The notes beneath the pieces are model-generated. The model was not told the origin of the DNA. It searched no databases and saw only the letters and a program-made list of their open reading frames with translations. From NCBI GenBank assembly GCA_012838315.1, contig DUPM01000136.1, forward strand, positions 22,994 through 86,993: 64,000 nt of DNA. Direction: 5' to 3'. The stretch comes from Clostridiaceae bacterium (lineage in GTDB: Bacteria; Bacillota; Clostridia; Saccharofermentanales; Saccharofermentanaceae). The stretch's first letter is position 1, and each line of letters starts with the position of its first letter. Both the position numbers and the translations under genes were made by a program. Positions 16,605 to 27,050 of this stretch are shown one piece after another.

Positions 16605-19600
16605 GCCATATCCATTTTTCTTTGACTTTGGTCTTCCCGGCGCGTTCGATCGCTCTTGCATAATATTCAAGCTGAGAGCCATAGCGTTTTTCGAGTGCTT
16701 GACGCTTCTCTTCGTCTGTGCCACTCAATCGATCTGATTTATAATCGACAAGTACTGCTCCATCGTCTTCTGCAAACCAACAATCAATCATACCTTGTAT
16801 GAGGCAAAAGTCACTGTTGCCGATGTTTTCGGTCATTGAAAACGGGATTTCTCGATACGGTCCGCGGTCTTTTTGCTTCTCGGCTTCAATCAGGCGAGAT
16901 GCCAATGAAGACGCTGCAAAAGCAGTGATTGCACCCACATATGGCTCAAGAAGTGTAATGGCATCGGTTCGTATCATACCGCTCTCGATCATCATATCTA
17001 TTTGTGATCGAATTTGCGCTTCTGACGGTGGTTGAGTGAGCGATTCCAAATCCAGATACTGAAGAACACTATGTAGCAGTATGCCTCGCTCCGTCGCCGA
17101 TAAATATCGACTCTGTCCCTCAACGGCTACACCGGTCCTGAGTGTTAAGTTGACGGCTCGTCCGTTCGCCGATTGGCTGATAGCCGCTGTCATGTCGTTT
17201 GTCGTATCGTCGTTCTCCTCTTCCGAAAATATCGGTGCCCGGCGCTTAATCTCCGAAACGGTGATTTTCGCAGGAAGATCGGTATATGAAAGAAACGGAT
17301 AAACGGCGTGACGGCGCTGGTCAATGGTATGGGCTCGTACAATAACCTCTTCGGAAAAGGCCTTTTCATTTTCGGATAATAATTCATTCGGCATAGTCGA
17401 TTCGACAGGTGACACAAGAGTCACGCTCGCTGATGCAGCAAGAGCCGTCGCTCGCTTTAAAACTTCGCCTTCACCCATGACCGTCAATTCCACATTCAAT
17501 GCATCACTCTGATCCAATATAGATACGCATCGTCCGTGCATGTCTGGCTGATATAATGTCGACAACAAATCGAGGTTCTTTCTTCGCGCAAGAACCATGA
17601 CGAGAAAACTTAAATAATTCTTGGATTCGAAGATGGCCCAACTCGGTAAAATATCTTCGCCGCAAGATACGGCCGCCTTAATCTGACCTTCCAACCCACT
17701 GATGTCGTTGTTCTTATTATGTTTGATCGTTCCTGTCAAATACAAACGCGTCTCCGCCCGAGTCATCGCAACATAGAAAAGGCGCAACTTTTCAGCGAGC
17801 AGCGCACGCCATTCAGCGTCAGCAATCCGACGTTTATCTATCGGAGTAAACCGATAGCCCTCATCGGAATAGACACAATCCGACGCCACGCCAATCCGAT
17901 CATCAAACACGATAGAATCCGAAGAACGGGGACTTTGAAAGGAACTGGCCAAACCGCAAACAAAGACATATTTGTATTCAAGACCTTTGCTCTTATGTAT
18001 TGTTGTACAAGTCACTGCATTTCTGATTTTTGCGAAAATATCCACTTCTTCAACCGACTTCTTTTCCTCCCGAATCAACTCCGTCAACTTGACAAACGCA
18101 TACAGACCTCCGGAGGACTTCGAATCAAATTGAGCCGCCCAATCTCGAAAAGCATCGAGTGCTGCAATGTTTTCCTGAGAACCCTCAAGTGTGCTCAGAT
18201 AATCGACATACCCCGTGGTCAAATATATGTGCTCGACAAGTTCGGCAACGCCGACAATCCCCGCTCGACGGCGCAAGTCTGAAAGATAATCTAAAAAAGC
18301 GGCCACTCTATCACGCAGGGGCGAAGCGCCATGCGCCGCAAAATAAAAAACTTTGTCATGAAAAGAACGAAGTTTCTCGTCTGCCTCATTCGCAGTGACG
18401 TAGATTTGTGTTAATTCATCCAGTGTAAAACCGGATTGATGGAACGGGGCGCGCATCATTGCCGTCAAAGGGTAATCCTGCCGGACGTTATCAATGACGC
18501 GAATCACATTTTGCATCAACAGGAGCACCTTATTCTCAAATAACGGATCTTGAGCAGGCCCCTGTGCAGGAATGCCATAGCGGTTCAGAATCTCTGAAAA
18601 TTGAGCCGCCGTTCTGTTTTTTTGAACCAGCACCGCACAATCACCGGGAGAAGCCTCACCGAGATCGACAAGCCGCCTAATCTCCGTAGCAACATAAAGC
18701 GCCTCCATGTTTAATCCGGAAATATCTTCATCCGTATCCTCACCGAGCTCATCCAATCCCAATTCGCCGTCAGAAGTCGCAGAATCGGCAACCCTAGCAT
18801 CAAACGCACCCTTTGTATCCTCCGGGGCGGTATGCGGACGTATGTTCATAGACGCTACCGAAGATTGCTCATCCCCTAAACCATCAAGCGCAGGCAACTC
18901 CGGAGCATTCGTAGCGTCAATCAAAACAACTTGGACCGAGTCGCCAATGACAGGCGCACCGGATGCGTCTAATTTAGACGCAACAAGTTTATGTGAGTGA
19001 TCATAATCAAACTCGCCGACTTTTTTATAGAGTATTTTCTCAAAAACAAAATTGACGAAATCCAAAATGGTCTTCGTACTTCTGAAATTGCCATTTAACT
19101 CCAACAAGCGTCCGTTCTGTCCGTCTTTATAGTCCCCCATTCGCGAAATAAATAAATCCGGCCGCGCATGGCGAAATCGATAAATGCTCTGCTTGATATC
19201 ACCGACATAAAAAACATTGTGGTCTGAGAACGCTTCAACAATCGTGTCTTGGATTTTGCTGTTATCCTGGTACTCATCGATATAAATCTCATCATACAAA
19301 TCTCTGTAATAAGTTGAGACTTGCTCGATTTGCAAAAGACTCAATGCAAATTGCTCCTGATCTGAAAAATCCATCCCGCCCTCGCGCCGTTTTTTTTGCG
19401 CATATAGATCATCCGACATTATAACCAATTCAAAAAACCGGCAAATACAAGGATACATCCGGCTCATGTTGATTTCGATATCCGCAAGAGGCATCGAAAA
19501 CGCATGACAAAGACCATTGAAGTAGGGCCTCCATTTTGTGGTTCGCCCTTTTGGAATACGGCCCGTCAGCATATAAATCGCGCTAAACATTGTCCGTAGC

Positions 19601-20664
19601 GCCTCGAAAAATGCCGACTTGGTTGGATCGTCATCAGCGCGTTCAGCGGGTAAGGAGATATTCGGAAACGACTGCCCCCACCGATAAAGGCCGTCCCAAT
19701 CGGCGCCTTTTTTGACCAGCTCGTCCAGATGTTCAAAGGCATCGAAAATCTGTTGCATAGCTTCAGCATTTTTGTTCTGAGCCGACTTTGTTTTCGCAAA
19801 AGCAATATCAGGCAACAAACCTTTTGCGACGTAAAATGCCTTTTTCGAAGCGCAATATACATCCGAAAACTCATTCAAATAATGCCGGACAGTTTCTGAT
19901 TTAGAAAAATCACGAGAGTCTCGGGCATAGACGTCCAAAGCGCCTTTGATCAAGGCCTTGTAGTTCGGCAAGCTCCGCAACTTAGTGTGCATTGAGATGA
20001 CCTGAGAAACCAACTCTCGGTCCGATAAAGCCTTACCGTAGATGCGCGTCATCGACATAAAAGATTCACACCAATCAGAATACGTCTCATCTTGATCTGC
20101 CAAAGAAAAAACAAAAGCGTCCTCCGAATCCGAATCGGGTTTCGACGGCAAAAATTGGTCTCGATACACTTCCTTATCCTGTCGAACTCGATATATCAGC
20201 GCATAAATTCGATCCATCGATTCTGTAACGGCGTCCTTTAACATCATTTGTGCCGCCTGCGTCTCGAGCACTGAAGAATTAGGCTCGATACAGACATTCC
20301 CGTCCATGTCCTCCAACACGTTACCGAAATTCTTAATGACCTGCACACAAAAACCATTGATTGTTGAAATCTGTGTCAGAGGAAGCAACGAAATCTGTTC
20401 TGCTAATCGACGCCGAACTGAAATGTCTGTTGTTGCCGTCATCGCCTTTACTAAAGCGCGTTCCAATCGGTCTTTCATATTTGCTGCTGCAGACTTCGTA
20501 AAAGTCATCAAGAGGATCTTCCGCACATCCAAATCGCCACTTTCGATTCTCGATGCTATGCGTTCGACCAGGACCATCGTTTTTCCGGAACCTGCCGCAG
20601 CGCTGATGAGTATATCGGATCTCGGTGCATCGACCACTTCTTGTTGCGAAGACGTCAACTTCAT
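16573..20664 (-). CDS. addA: ATP-dependent helicase/nuclease AddA
   Basis: A UvrD-like helicase with a C-terminal RecB-type nuclease, half of the AddAB double-strand-break resection complex. 1363 residues, somewhat longer than usual. Walker A AAAGSGKT is at 22-29, DEYQDNSKIQD is the Walker B region, and FYVAMTRAETRLYL is motif VI. The nuclease motif VDYKSDR lies near residue 1315. An acidic insert of about 35 residues around 625-660 (rich in D, E and G) is unusual. It follows addB by 60 nt and has GGAGGAGA upstream. The gene ends inside the converging GNAT-TadA gene. Confidence 0.96.
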   Translation of the reverse strand: MKLTSSQQEVVDAPRSDILISAAAGSGKTMVLVERIASRIESGDLDVRKILLMTFTKSAAANMKDRLERALVKAMTATTDISVRRRLAEQISLLPLTQISTINGFCVQVIKNFGNVLEDMDGNVCIEPNSSVLETQAAQMMLKDAVTESMDRIYALIYRVRQDKEVYRDQFLPSKPDSDSEDAFVFSLADQDETYSDWCESFMSMTRIYGKALSDRELVSQVISMHTKLRSLPNYKALIKGALDVYARDSRDFSKSETVRHYLNEFSDVYCASKKAFYVAKGLLPDIAFAKTKSAQNKNAEAMQQIFDAFEHLDELVKKGADWDGLYRWGQSFPNISLPAERADDDPTKSAFFEALRTMFSAIYMLTGRIPKGRTTKWRPYFNGLCHAFSMPLADIEINMSRMYPCICRFFELVIMSDDLYAQKKRREGGMDFSDQEQFALSLLQIEQVSTYYRDLYDEIYIDEYQDNSKIQDTIVEAFSDHNVFYVGDIKQSIYRFRHARPDLFISRMGDYKDGQNGRLLELNGNFRSTKTILDFVNFVFEKILYKKVGEFDYDHSHKLVASKLDASGAPVIGDSVQVVLIDATNAPELPALDGLGDEQSSVASMNIRPHTAPEDTKGAFDARVADSATSDGELGLDELGEDTDEDISGLNMEALYVATEIRRLVDLGEASPGDCAVLVQKNRTAAQFSEILNRYGIPAQGPAQDPLFENKVLLLMQNVIRVIDNVRQDYPLTAMMRAPFHQSGFTLDELTQIYVTANEADEKLRSFHDKVFYFAAHGASPLRDRVAAFLDYLSDLRRRAGIVGVAELVEHIYLTTGYVDYLSTLEGSQENIAALDAFRDWAAQFDSKSSGGLYAFVKLTELIREEKKSVEEVDIFAKIRNAVTCTTIHKSKGLEYKYVFVCGLASSFQSPRSSDSIVFDDRIGVASDCVYSDEGYRFTPIDKRRIADAEWRALLAEKLRLFYVAMTRAETRLYLTGTIKHNKNNDISGLEGQIKAAVSCGEDILPSWAIFESKNYLSFLVMVLARRKNLDLLSTLYQPDMHGRCVSILDQSDALNVELTVMGEGEVLKRATALAASASVTLVSPVESTMPNELLSENEKAFSEEVIVRAHTIDQRRHAVYPFLSYTDLPAKITVSEIKRRAPIFSEEENDDTTNDMTAAISQSANGRAVNLTLRTGVAVEGQSRYLSATERGILLHSVLQYLDLESLTQPPSEAQIRSQIDMMIESGMIRTDAITLLEPYVGAITAFAASSLASRLIEAEKQKDRGPYREIPFSMTENIGNSDFCLIQGMIDCWFAEDDGAVLVDYKSDRLSGTDEEKRQALEKRYGSQLEYYARAIERAGKTKVKEKWIWLIPDAKAFLF

Positions 20665-20723
20665 TTTGTGAATCTCCTCCCTGCCCGCACCGGCTTATGC
20701 CGAAATGAGAACAGTAACCACTA

Positions 20724-23700
20724 TTAGTTCTTCTCTTTCAATATCTTAATCAACGTTTGAGCCTTGTTGAGTCGTTTGTTCGTTGCTTCATCAATACTTT
20801 CCGGAAGCGGCTTGATGTATTTTTTCGGCGGTCTTGCGGGGTCAATACCACAAATCGCCTTAAAATCACAATACTCACATGGCCCGTTGTTCTTCGTCTT
20901 CCCTTTTGCATAGGGCGCAACGTCAAACTCGCCTCGAATCATCCGCGTGCAATGTGACTTAATTTGATCAATACCATGCGCAGCGATAAGCTCAAGATCC
21001 TCCGTTTCATACTTCATGCTCAACAACGCAAACTCTTTCTCTCTGTTATCTCTGGCCCGTTCACGCATTTCATCCTGAGAACAGATTGTATCCAGCGTTA
21101 ATATCGGCGCGTCTATGCGAAAATATCCGGCATCACCCGGGCGCAGATCCGGATGTGTTTGGGCATAAGCATACAGATAGGCCGCAAGTTGTAATTGAAT
21201 ACCTGCGTACAACAAATCGTAATCAACTTCCTTACTCCCGGTCTTATAGTCGACAACCCGAAACAAGCGATCGCTGCGACAGACATCCACACGATCGATG
21301 ACACCATTAAACGCGACTGATTTATTCTTTTCATTCAAAAAAATCTCAATCGCAGGGGATTCGCCTCGTCCGTAAAACCATTCGGTGTGCTCCGGCGAAT
21401 AACGAAGCGGATGGATTTGTCTGAATATCGCTTCGAGCGATTGTTTGGAAATCTCCTTAATCTTTGAACCCTCGCCGACCACCAGAGACGGTTCTTCGAA
21501 AAGATGAATTCGACTCATCTCACACGCAGGAGAAAATAGATCATCAACCCACGATTCGAAATCTCCGGATAAAATTGTCTGGTATAACTCTTCCCGCTCC
21601 ACATCGGATGATGCTCGATTCATACGCGAGATGTATTCATTCACTGCCAACTCAGCAATCGCATGTGCAATGGTGCCGGAATAGCGCGGGTTGTTCTCGA
21701 AAATTTTCCGTTCTTCCAAACGAAGTACATATTTCACGAAATGCGAGAATGGACACCTCGCATATTCTTCAACCTGTGAAACACTCATGCTGAGCTTCTC
21801 TTCGCCAAAACGACGACCGGTCCATTCATTTGAAACGGTCGTGTCATAGTACCTTTCATCGAAAATTCGAAGCTTGAATTCTTCAGGTCGCATTCTCGCC
21901 AGTGCCGCAATGGTTTCCAACTCGCGAAGACTTTGAGTCGCGCGAACACCTTTGATAACACCGGAAACGTAGTTTTGAAAAATTTGCCGCGAAAGCGCTC
22001 TCGGGTCTTCCGAGGAAAGAACCGGATGGTCGATGAGACAACTATCGGACAAACACTGTCCAATTAACGTATAGACACTTGAAGGTTCTTCGGCGGTTAT
22101 TGCCGTCACCATAAGATATTCCTGAACCGCAGACAACATCGCATACGCCGTGAAAAAATCAGAAAACGTGCTGTCTTTAGCATGACTCGGAAATACAATG
22201 CCCAAAGCCTTGCCCAGGAGATCTCGCTCAAAATCACGAAGATAGCCTTCCGGGCGGCTCTTGAAAGGAAAATTATCTCGCTTGGCACCAACAATAAACA
22301 TCGCGCGGCACGGCTGATGGTAAGCACGCTCCGGCTCGGTAATTCGAACTTGGTCGACAAATGACGGAATCGCGCCGGCCAACGCAGCATCCATTCCGCT
22401 TTTTATCGCATCTCTGAAATTTATATTTGAGATTGCCATATTTCCAAAGGGGCCGCAAAGCTGCTCCAGCATGCGATGCAATTCGTTATATGAGGCAACC
22501 AATGCCAAAGCGGCATCTTGGTTATTATCCGAAATCCATTCTTCGGCCAAAGCCTCAATATGATGGATTGGTTGCGATTCAGAATTCGAATCTGAATAGA
22601 CAAAATAAGACTCGAGAAATTCTAACAATGCGATAGCCTTCTCGTCACAGCGTCTAACATGGCGCAAGTGCTCGACAATATCGCGCAAAGGAAACAAAGC
22701 GCGCATGACCATATCATAAACCTCAGGCCCTCTTGCGTCTCTACTTGCCTCATATTGATCGGCATCGAAAATACGCCGACCTTTAAACAAACCATACTTG
22801 AGAACATAATTTTCAAGTATGTCGCCCTCCTCAGGGCGGAGGTGACACATACCGGACTTAACGCAACGCATCAGACTTTCAAATGACCAACCATGGACCG
22901 CCAAATCTAATAGCGCATACACAAAGCGCATCAGCGAAGTATCCGAAAGTTTGCGACGCTTATCCAAAAATCCGGACAACCCAAAATCCGAAAAAACAGC
23001 CCTTAAATCCGATTCATAAGTCTGGCGATCGCAAAGGACGACACAGATATCACGATAGCGATACCCTTCAAATAGAACCATCTCTTTGATTCTTCCGGCG
23101 ACATAAGACAATTCATCTATGCGACTCGGAAAAAGCGCACGAACCACTTCGGGATGTGTCCCCGGAAGATTATCTATGTGTCTTCTCAAAAAACATGTTG
23201 ATAAATGATGAAGTGGCAACGGTCGATGATCCGGACTCTCGACCGCGACACATTGCGCTTTGGGTTCGGCAGAGAGTAATGACTGAAATGTCTGCCTGCC
23301 AAATCGAAAAGCATCAGATAGTTCCGAAAAATCTGAAAGAGAGAGATAATCTGTATTTTTGAAATCTGCGCAAACACAGATGACCACTTTTTCGCAGATC
23401 TGCGTTAACCTCATAATGATCCGATGCTCTTCAGGTGTAAAATCTCTGGTTTGACCGAATCCAACGATATATATGGATGTGTCTTTGAGATACGATAAAC
23501 GTTTGTATGGCCACGGCAATGCATTCATGTTGGTAATGCCCAAAGAAACCAGTCGATCCAACAAATCGGCCATCTGCCTCATTGGCTGGCCTTTGGCGCA
23601 GCACTGAAGCGTATCACTCAATGCATCAATGCGATCCATGAGCAAAGCAAAATCGGCCATTTTCTGTGAAAACGCAATCTCAGAGGAAGCAATCTGCTCG

Positions 23701-24167
23701 GTTCGCAACATATCCGAGGTGATATTATATCGATAAAAATCCCCGAGAACACTTTCAATTTCGGCAGCAAACCCAATTCGCCGAGACATACTCGACAACA
23801 TCTTGAAATCACCCGGAGTCGCAGATAATATGCGGTGAACCATAAGCGTCATCATGGATGTACTAAAGACATCCTTGTTCTGCGCTCCGATTTCCGAAGC
23901 CAGACGATGCGCAAACCGATGAAAACTGAGTATATCCGTCAACATCAAACTGTCGTTGCCGGAGGCGATGGCCTCATCGACAGCGAGTTGACCTCTCATG
24001 TGCACATCCAAAAACCGACGCTCCATGTCCGCTTTCGTTTGCTCCGGCACCAGGAGAAAGGATCGTTTGTGTGGCCAAGAGGCAACCTCTTCAGACATTT
24101 CCTTAAGGGCACGGTCCGCCAAAACAGCCAAATCCGTCCCGTAATAAATCTGAAGAGCCAAGCGCAT
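20724..24167 (-). CDS. addB: ATP-dependent nuclease subunit AddB (RexB-like N-terminus)
   Basis: The second AddAB subunit, 1147 residues. The C-terminal nuclease has RVVDYKTGSK, and the iron-sulfur staple is visible as CPFSHFVKYVLRLEER plus CEYCDFKAIC near the end (four Cys). The N-terminus reads MRLALQIYYGTDLAVLADRA, so the GRxGSGKT Walker A of Bacillus AddB is missing; streptococcal RexB, as I recall it, lacks it too. It starts almost on the acyl-CoA ligase stop, with GGGAGG upstream, so the ligase-addB-addA order may form one unit. Confidence 0.93.
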   Translation of the reverse strand: MRLALQIYYGTDLAVLADRALKEMSEEVASWPHKRSFLLVPEQTKADMERRFLDVHMRGQLAVDEAIASGNDSLMLTDILSFHRFAHRLASEIGAQNKDVFSTSMMTLMVHRILSATPGDFKMLSSMSRRIGFAAEIESVLGDFYRYNITSDMLRTEQIASSEIAFSQKMADFALLMDRIDALSDTLQCCAKGQPMRQMADLLDRLVSLGITNMNALPWPYKRLSYLKDTSIYIVGFGQTRDFTPEEHRIIMRLTQICEKVVICVCADFKNTDYLSLSDFSELSDAFRFGRQTFQSLLSAEPKAQCVAVESPDHRPLPLHHLSTCFLRRHIDNLPGTHPEVVRALFPSRIDELSYVAGRIKEMVLFEGYRYRDICVVLCDRQTYESDLRAVFSDFGLSGFLDKRRKLSDTSLMRFVYALLDLAVHGWSFESLMRCVKSGMCHLRPEEGDILENYVLKYGLFKGRRIFDADQYEASRDARGPEVYDMVMRALFPLRDIVEHLRHVRRCDEKAIALLEFLESYFVYSDSNSESQPIHHIEALAEEWISDNNQDAALALVASYNELHRMLEQLCGPFGNMAISNINFRDAIKSGMDAALAGAIPSFVDQVRITEPERAYHQPCRAMFIVGAKRDNFPFKSRPEGYLRDFERDLLGKALGIVFPSHAKDSTFSDFFTAYAMLSAVQEYLMVTAITAEEPSSVYTLIGQCLSDSCLIDHPVLSSEDPRALSRQIFQNYVSGVIKGVRATQSLRELETIAALARMRPEEFKLRIFDERYYDTTVSNEWTGRRFGEEKLSMSVSQVEEYARCPFSHFVKYVLRLEERKIFENNPRYSGTIAHAIAELAVNEYISRMNRASSDVEREELYQTILSGDFESWVDDLFSPACEMSRIHLFEEPSLVVGEGSKIKEISKQSLEAIFRQIHPLRYSPEHTEWFYGRGESPAIEIFLNEKNKSVAFNGVIDRVDVCRSDRLFRVVDYKTGSKEVDYDLLYAGIQLQLAAYLYAYAQTHPDLRPGDAGYFRIDAPILTLDTICSQDEMRERARDNREKEFALLSMKYETEDLELIAAHGIDQIKSHCTRMIRGEFDVAPYAKGKTKNNGPCEYCDFKAICGIDPARPPKKYIKPLPESIDEATNKRLNKAQTLIKILKEKN

Positions 24168-24175
24168 GCACCTCC

Positions 24176-26011
24176 CTAAAGTGTATCGAGGTTCTTTCCG
24201 TTTGCCGATTTCATCGACATCCCCGCTTCACTCAGTTTAGCATGAATTTGCTCGGATTCATCTTTTCTCTTTACTTTTAATGTGGTCGTCTTAATCATAT
24301 CAACTTCAGAAAACACAAAATATCGAACCGCTTTAAACGAAGGCATCTTTTGGTTGATTTCCTTGATTTTCGCACGAAAATAACTATTCAAGTCATTATC
24401 GCCGGGCATCTTATCCGGCACCGGCAGATGCTTCCCTACCGTCGAGCGATCAATCAGAATTTTGGCGCAAATTTCAACCGTCTCTCTGTCAGAATTCTCG
24501 CCCCATACATAAGATTCTTTCACGCCCGGAATCAAGTTAATCAAGGATTCAATCTCCTCGGGGAAAACCTTTTTGCCATTCGTCAAGACAATCATGGATT
24601 TGACACGGCCGGTAATATGCAAACAACCCTTCTTATCCAGATATCCCATGTCCCCAGTCCTAAACCATGCACCTTCGGTCATCACTTCGGCGGTCGCGTC
24701 GGGATTCTCATAGTAACCCAACATAACACAGTCACTCTTTGACAGAATTTCACCAACCGCGCCCGGCTTGATCTCATCCGTATCAATTCCAACACTGACA
24801 TCTTTGACCGGTCGACCGACACTTCCGTATACATTGCACTCCTGCGTCGTCACGCTGATGACAGGCGCAGTCTCTGTTAATCCATACCCCATCAGAAAAT
24901 CAATGCCGAAATCATTGAAGTCGCGAATATACTTCTTGTCGATACCCGCACCGCCGATCACGACCATTCTTAAGTGACCGCCAAGTTTTTTGATAATATC
25001 TTTAAAAATCTTCCTTCGAACATCGATGCGGATTTTCCTCAAGAAACGAGTAATCGGTATCATAATCGATATCAATGTCGATTTTCCGGACTCCTCTATC
25101 CCTGCCATTATTTTCGAATGAACACTCTCGAAGAGTAAAGGTACAGAGACAACCACCTCAACATGCCATTCCTGAATATTCTTTACCAAATATCGCAATC
25201 CATCCGAAAAACAAATTGTACAGCCTCTGGAAAGCAAGAAAAAATCACAAGTATTCTCAAATGTGTGATGAAGTGGAAGTATCGAGAAAGCGCGCTCACC
25301 GGGCTCGACATATAATGTAGCACCAATGGCCTCAACATTGCGACAAATATTCTTGTGTGAGAGCATCACACCTTTGCTCATCGCAGTCGTTCCTGATGTA
25401 AAAAGAATAATTTTCATAATTTCCGAATCGATTGTGGCCTCGACAAATCGCTTGTCTCCGTCTTCTGCCAAAGACTTTCCCTTTTCTATAAAGGACGAAA
25501 AAGAGATAAAAGCGCTACTCTCCGGCCACTGACTCTTAATCCTATCCGGATCCATACAGATAAAATAATCAACTTGCAATGCGTCATCCGAATCAATAAT
25601 CGAAGCGATTGAAACCATCATATCGTGATGATTCGGATGATAAAAAACAGCACGAACTTTTCCGCGCTTCAACAAATTGATCACTTCATTTTCCGGAAGT
25701 AAGCGATCTAATGGGACGCCGATACTTCCGCCGCCAAGAATGGCCGAATATGAGACCATCCACTCGTAAGAATTCTCTCCTACCACAGACAAATGGGTTC
25801 CGGCAAGCCCCAAATCTGCTAATGCCAATGCAATATACTCAACATCGTAACCGAAGTCCTTATATGTCTTATGTATTTCGGCTTCATCCGGCTGCCGTCT
25901 GAAAACGAAAGCATCCATATTAGCAAAGCGATTGCGAACATCAAGAACCAGTTCCTTTATGTCCTTATACTGAGCTCCTTCTCTGATCGCTTTTCCAGTT
26001 ACTGTCTGCAT
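24176..26011 (-). CDS. AMP-binding long-chain acyl-CoA (or acyl-ACP) ligase
   Basis: A 611-residue adenylate-forming enzyme that activates a fatty acid with ATP. It has the P-loop ILFTSGTTAMSKGV, the family motif GYGLTETAPVIS, the GDMGYLDKKGCLHITGR hinge, and a C-terminal Lys region. Length and sequence resemble FadD15/FAA1-type ligases of Clostridia. An acyl carrier protein, PlsC and a FabT-like regulator lie next to it, so acyl-ACP rather than acyl-CoA may be the product. I start at ATG 26011 with GGGAGG upstream. A FabT-type operator lies 113 nt upstream. Confidence 0.88.
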   Translation of the reverse strand: MQTVTGKAIREGAQYKDIKELVLDVRNRFANMDAFVFRRQPDEAEIHKTYKDFGYDVEYIALALADLGLAGTHLSVVGENSYEWMVSYSAILGGGSIGVPLDRLLPENEVINLLKRGKVRAVFYHPNHHDMMVSIASIIDSDDALQVDYFICMDPDRIKSQWPESSAFISFSSFIEKGKSLAEDGDKRFVEATIDSEIMKIILFTSGTTAMSKGVMLSHKNICRNVEAIGATLYVEPGERAFSILPLHHTFENTCDFFLLSRGCTICFSDGLRYLVKNIQEWHVEVVVSVPLLFESVHSKIMAGIEESGKSTLISIMIPITRFLRKIRIDVRRKIFKDIIKKLGGHLRMVVIGGAGIDKKYIRDFNDFGIDFLMGYGLTETAPVISVTTQECNVYGSVGRPVKDVSVGIDTDEIKPGAVGEILSKSDCVMLGYYENPDATAEVMTEGAWFRTGDMGYLDKKGCLHITGRVKSMIVLTNGKKVFPEEIESLINLIPGVKESYVWGENSDRETVEICAKILIDRSTVGKHLPVPDKMPGDNDLNSYFRAKIKEINQKMPSFKAVRYFVFSEVDMIKTTTLKVKRKDESEQIHAKLSEAGMSMKSANGKNLDTL

Positions 26012-26123
26012 AAGCCCTCCCGGTACGTATTTGTCTGAATGAACAAGACGATTCGCATTTAGAGTGATTTTTTTAGATAATATCACGTAAAAGATTGAGC
26101 GTCTACCGATTTACGGAAAATAG

Positions 26124-26136
26124 TTTGATTCTCAAA
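26124..26136. promoter_or_regulatory. Candidate FabT-type operator between acyl ligase and plsC
   Basis: A perfect inverted repeat TTTGA-TTC-TCAAA. FabT of streptococci binds sites of this TTTGA-N3-TCAAA form. A near-identical site with the same flanks (ATAG before, CATTTT after) lies in the promoter of the FabT-like gene at 28861-28873. Confidence 0.6.
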
Positions 26137-26153
26137 CCATTTTGCTGCAATCA

Positions 26154-26182
26154 TTGACATTATTGGCTTCGTGGCTTAGGAT
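26154..26182 (+). promoter_or_regulatory. Sigma-A promoter of plsC
   Basis: TTGACA (26154-26159), 17-nt spacer, TAGGAT (26177-26182), giving a leader of about 80 nt. The FabT-type site is 18 nt upstream of the -35. Confidence 0.6.
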
Positions 26183-26267
26183 GGACGTAAATTAAGAAGT
26201 TAAAATACGTGGATATTCCACATTTTGCATAATTAGTCATAAACACCCCCGAAGGAGCAAATAAACA

Positions 26268-27050
26268 GTGAACGTTAATCAGAATCAGAATAGTTCAACC
26301 CCAAATAAGGAAACAGAATCCGAAACTATGGGCAAGAAAGCTTCTGCTCCGTCTGTCAATGCGAAGGTTAAGGACAGATATCCGATGAAGCGCGGATTTA
26401 TCGGGAATTTCTTTTTTGGCGTTGGTGTTTTAGGCACTTATGCACTCATTCGATTTAAGGCGGAAGGCCTTTCAAATATTCCGAAAGATATCCCTTATGT
26501 CATTGCCGCAAATCATCAAACCTACGTTGATGGAATGTGGATTGCCCGCTTCTTACCAAGAAAACACTTTAAAGTCATGTGTTGCCTCGCCGGTTCAGAT
26601 CTTGAAACAGATCACGGTCTGTTAGGTAAGCTTATTATGCGCGTCGGTCGCGGTATTGCGGTTGACCGTTATGGCAGCCCTGTACGTGGCCTAATCAAAG
26701 CCAAGAAGGAAATCGAGAACGGTCACGTGATGTTAGTTCACCCCGAAGGAACACGAACGTCCGATGGTCTCGTCGCCGACCTCAAAGACGGCGCCGCATA
26801 CATGGCGGTCAAGGCCAACGTCCCCGTTTTACCGGTTTATATTAGTGGTGGCTACGACGTCTTTTCGAGACATATGAAAAAACCGAAAACTTGGGATAAA
26901 GCCAACAAGCGGCGCAAGAAAGTGACCATTCATTTCGGTCCGGTCATACTTCCTGAAACATTTGGAAAAGATGCTCACAAACTTACTTCTGCAATTCAGG
27001 ATTGGCTTCGTGAGATGGAAAGAAAACAAATGGCAGAGAAGCCGGAATGA
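26268..27050 (+). CDS. plsC: 1-acyl-sn-glycerol-3-phosphate acyltransferase (PlsC family)
   Basis: Adds the second acyl chain to lysophosphatidate in phospholipid synthesis. 260 residues; the acyltransferase motif I NHQTYVD is at 82-88 and motif III PEGTR at 159-163. The first 35 residues are polar and low-complexity, an addition to the usual PlsC. It starts with GTG, preceded by GAAGGAG. The last 68 nt overlap the 3' end of the lipid kinase gene on the other strand. Confidence 0.92.
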   Translation: MNVNQNQNSSTPNKETESETMGKKASAPSVNAKVKDRYPMKRGFIGNFFFGVGVLGTYALIRFKAEGLSNIPKDIPYVIAANHQTYVDGMWIARFLPRKHFKVMCCLAGSDLETDHGLLGKLIMRVGRGIAVDRYGSPVRGLIKAKKEIENGHVMLVHPEGTRTSDGLVADLKDGAAYMAVKANVPVLPVYISGGYDVFSRHMKKPKTWDKANKRRKKVTIHFGPVILPETFGKDAHKLTSAIQDWLREMERKQMAEKPE

